Shown here: positions 60,655 through 64,000 of the stretch, piece by piece
Numbering within the stretch: the stretch's first letter is position 1
Layout: the number at the start of each line of letters is the position of its first letter
Source: Aurantiochytrium sp. KH105
Taxonomy: Eukaryota > Sar > Bigyra > Thraustochytrida > Thraustochytriidae
Direction: 5' to 3'
Length of the DNA stretch: 64,000 nucleotides
Assembly (NCBI GenBank): GCA_003116975.1
Contig: BGKB01000054.1
Span: 298,166-362,165, forward strand
The notes under the pieces: generated by a model
Told to the model about the DNA's origin: nothing
The model's input: only the letters and a program-made list of their open reading frames with translations
Database searches by the model: none
Position numbers and translations under genes: made by a program

Positions 60655-63600
60655 GGAGGCGAGCTGATAAGGAGGGAATAGGGGACAAGCTTTGGCTACG
60701 CCACGGCCACGAAAAAGTACGCGCGTGGCAGGACGAGGCGGCGCAGGGCAGAAGCTAGTGCCTAGGCATGCGCTGGCCTCGTCAGCACAGTCGTTGTCTC
60801 TGTAGTTGATGCGGAAAGCGGCTACTTGTTGTGGCAAAAAAGGAAGACAAGCTGGCTGGGCTTGTTCGCCGCAGATCTCGCTGGGAAGGCTGCAGATCGT
60901 CCGCGCACGCTGTGTGCATGCTCTTCAAGATTTTCCGGCGTCAAGAAAGCATTTTTGCATGGATCAAAGGCCTTGGCGTTCGTTCATGAGGCCTTTGTTT
61001 CATAGAAGAGGACATGGACGCGGGCTCGCGACGCCGCCACGCAAGCTGCAGACCCGGCGAGATGGGCTCGCTGAGCTGACTGGCATGTATGGGCGCTAGA
61101 CATTGTATGCGATCGCTTGTAAGATGGTTGACGCATGTTGCAGGAAGGGTTGGCGAGCAAGAGAGCCCAACGTGCATTGTACTTGCAAAGTATTGGCTTA
61201 CAGACTGACTGCACGAATAGAAAAAGGTGCCGCATCGTCAGCGAGTGATCAAATGTGCGTGAGCAAGCTTGTTTGAGAGCTAGGCTGCGTATAAGCTAAA
61301 TATCAGCCGCGTTCGAGGTGCAAGAAGGCGAGGAAGGTAAAAGTGAACAATATGGGACATCGTTGGCAACGCACGCGAGAGCACGCAAGTGCAGTGCGAT
61401 CATTGTCGCAGAGCTTGAGAAAGCCTGGTAGGCATAAGAAAGCGTAGCGAGTGCAGTATTGGCAGCGTGCTGCTTGTGTAAGTCAAGACTAGCGTTGCAA
61501 ACGAGGTGTTGCTTGGCAAAGTTAATGTGCTTTGGCCCGGCCTCAGCCTGCCAACAGTGACGGATGATATGCAATTGAGCTTACAAAGAATGGCCCGGGT
61601 GTATAGCTTGGCGCCACGATTTTTGTTTGGATCGAGCGAGTATTGCTGAAGAGAAAAGCATGCTCGTGCGTTTGACCCTTTCTTTTTTGTTATTGAGCCG
61701 AGCTCTTTGTTGGTTTCGTTGCTTGCAGAAGAGATGAGCAGCGTCGTACGACAGGGCAAGGCGCGCGATGCGTAGGTCTTGCGCAGAGAGCTGGCGCGGC
61801 TAAATTGGTCAAAGAGCTCGTGCAGGCAGCGCTGTTGACAAAAAGAAAAGGTCAAGAAGAAAATGAGGGGTGGCTTTGTGGTACCAGACCGAGCGAGCGA
61901 GTGATGGCAGAGGCAACACAAAGGCAGGAATGGCCAGCGCAATACTGAGGCAACAGCTGAGCGCAGTTGCTTTTGCTGTCGGCGACTATGTGCGGCAGTG
62001 AAGGGTGGCTAAACTTGACCAAAAAAGGACGAGCTAATAAAGAGAGAGAATGTGAGCGAGTGTATATGGCAAGCTTTGGCTGCGGCGCGTGTGAGCAAAA
62101 GGTACACGCGTGGCAGAGCGAGACGGTGCAAGGTAGGAGCTAGTGCTGAGGCAAGTGCTGAGCTCGTCGGCACAGTCGTTGTCTCTGCAGTGGATGCGAA
62201 AAGCGGCTCGTTTTCGAGAGCTAAAAAAGAAGGCCAGCTGGCTGGGCTTGTTCGCCGCAGATGTCGATGAATAGGCTGCAGAACGTCCACGCAGGCTACG
62301 TGCAGGCTCTAGCAAGATGTTGTGGCGTCATGTCATCGTTCTTGGATGGATCAAAGGCCTTGGCGGTGGTCCATGAGGCGTTTGTTTCACAGAAGAGGAG
62401 ATGGACGCGGGTTCGTGACGCCGCCACGCAAGCTGCAGACCCGGCGAGACGAGCTCGCCAAGTTGACTGGCACGTATGGGTGCTGGTCATTATATTTGTT
62501 TGTTTGCAAGATTGTTGACCCATGTTGCAGGTGTGCTTGTTTGGCAAGAGAGCCCAACGTGCATTGTACGTGCAAAGAATTGGCTTGTAGACTGTCTGCA
62601 CGGATAGAAAAAGATGCCGCGTCGCCAGCGAATGTTCGAACTTGCGTGGACAGGCTTGTGTGAGAGCTACGCTGCGAATCAGAAAAATACCAGCTGCCTT
62701 CAGGGTGCAAGAAAGAGAGCAAAGTAATGGTGGATACTATAAGGCAGCGTTGGCAACTCACGCCAGAGCAAGCAAATGCAGTGCGATCCTTGTCGCAGAG
62801 CTTGGGGAGGCTGCCAGACATGTGGCAGATCCGCGAGAGTAGTTTTGGCAGCGTGCGGCTTGTGTAAGTCAAGACAGCGTTGCAAACGAGGTGTTGCTTG
62901 GCTAATTGATGTGGTTTGGCCCAGCCTCAGCTTGCCAACAATGATGCATGATCTACAAATGAGCTTGCAAAGGCTGGTCTAGGTCTGTGGCTTGACGCCG
63001 TGGCTTTTAATTGGATCGAACGACTGTTGTTGGAGAGAAAAGCACGCAAGTGCGTCGCTTCCTTTCCTTTTTGTTATTTGAACCGAGCTCTTTGTTGGTT
63101 TCGTTGCCTGCAGAAGAGGTGAGCAGCGTCGTTGGACAGTGCGACACACGCAATGCGTAGGTCTTGCACAGGAAGATGACGTGGCGCGATTTCGTCGGCG
63201 TGGGCGGAGAGCCCGTGCAGGCAGCGCTGTTGTGAAAAAAAAATGACACAAAAGAAAGAAGAAAATGAGGTGTGGCTTTGTGGCACGAGATCGAGCAAGC
63301 GAGATATGGCAGGGGCGAAACAAAGACAGCAGTAGACAGCGCAGGTCTAGTGCAAGAGCTGAGCGTGGTTGCTTTTGCTGTCGGCGACCACGTGCAGCAG
63401 TGAAGGGTGGCTAAACTTGACCAAAAAAGGACGAGCTCATAAAGAGAGCGTGGGCCAGCGAGTGTATATAGCAAGCTTTGGCTGCGGCGCGAGTGAACAA
63501 AAGGTATACGCGTGGCAGAGCGAGACGGTGCAAGGTAGGCGCTAGGGCTGGAGCAAGTGCTGAGCTCGTCGGCAGAGTCACTGTCTCTGCGGTGGATGCA

Positions 63601-64000
63601 AAAAGCTGCCTTGATGAGTGCCAAAAAAGAAGGCAAGCTGGCTGGGCTTGTTCGCCGCAGATCTCGCTGGGGAGGCTGTAGATCGTCCGCGCACGCTACG
63701 TGCAGGCTTTTTCAAGATATTGTGGCGTCATGCAAGCATTTTCGCATTGATCAAGGGCCTTGATGGTGGTTTTTTATGGCGTTTGTTCACGAGAAGATGA
63801 TGTGCGTACGAGTGAGCGAAGCAGCTACGCACGCTGCAGACCCGGCGAGACGAGCTCGCTGAGCTGACTGGCACGTTTGCACGCTGGCCAATACATCTGT
63901 TTGTTTGCAAGATGGTTGACGCATGTTGCAGGTATCGTTGGCGAGGCAGAGAGCCTAGAGTGCGTGGCATGTGCACAGTATTGGCTTGCAGACTGACTGG
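60655..64000. repeat. diverged tandem array, unit about 1.4 kb (at least 2.4 units)
   Basis: The same order of landmarks recurs. AAGCTTTGG occurs at 60687, 62071 and 63473, giving spacings of 1384 and 1402 bp. GCTGGGCTTGTTCGCCGCAG recurs near 60854, 62240 and 63641, and GCAGACCCGGCGAGA near 61049, 62433 and 63836. Units are about 60655-62037, 62038-63437 and 63438 to the window edge. They differ by many substitutions and small indels. Open frames within the units are not kept between copies, so the unit is probably non-coding. I see no transposase, reverse transcriptase or RNA gene. A satellite or subtelomeric-type array is the simplest reading. Confidence 0.85.

Noticed and set aside
60655..64000. 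Protein-coding or transposon origin of the 1.4-kb units
   Set aside because: Open frames are not conserved between units, and no transposase, reverse transcriptase or terminal inverted repeats are visible.

Overview
The window looks like nuclear DNA from a GC-rich, intron-poor microbial eukaryote. The intact genes are long uninterrupted reading frames with eukaryote-only functions: Brr2, a DEAH helicase of the DHX33 type, a HECT ubiquitin ligase, TBC1D31, an NDUFA6-type LYR protein, a P2X receptor and a DDHD phospholipase. TBC1D31 implies a centriole or cilium, so a zoospore-forming protist fits. A thraustochytrid-like stramenopile is my best guess, as an inference from gene style and content and not from any database match. 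TAA, TAG and TGA all end intact genes, so the standard code applies.

Layout. 0.2-3.2 kb holds a badly broken DNA topoisomerase II copy. 3.3-6.8 kb holds a TBC1D31-like gene (+), converging on a small lipid-binding-like protein with a polyQ tail (-). 7.8-12.8 kb is gene-free. 12.8-19.3 kb carries two tandem secreted catalase-like paralogues separated by 3.1 kb of simple-sequence-rich DNA; part of them is identical even at silent sites. 19.9-20.6 kb holds remnants of a kinase-like gene. 20.6-24.8 kb has two minus-strand genes, a helical-repeat protein and a polyQ/acidic/coiled-coil protein. 26.6-29.9 kb is a membrane-anchored HECT ligase. 30.1-34.3 kb is a compact cluster of damaged minus-strand genes, including a nuclease-kinase (Crinkler-type) gene and a RAP-domain gene. 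34.5-41.3 kb is Brr2. 41.7-43.1 kb is a P2X-type channel. 44.3-45.7 kb is a divergent pair, a zinc-ribbon-like protein and a tiny membrane protein. 45.9-49.4 kb is a DDHD phospholipase with PH-like and PX domains. 49.9-51.2 kb is a diaminopimelate decarboxylase-like enzyme with a duplicated 3' flank, divergent from an NDUFA6-like gene at 51.9 kb. 52.6-54.9 kb is a DHX33-like helicase and 55.4-56.7 kb a seven-unit Cys/His repeat protein. From 56.75 kb on I see no convincing gene, and from about 60.65 kb to the window edge there is a diverged tandem array with a unit of about 1.4 kb.

The genes do not form one pathway. They are housekeeping genes (splicing, ribosome biogenesis, respiration, lysine synthesis, lipid turnover) interspersed with patches of accessory or decaying DNA. 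The most interesting material is the nuclease-kinase family and its remnant, the decaying-gene cluster around it, the P2X channel, the membrane HECT ligase, the converted catalase-like pair and the 1.4-kb tandem array.
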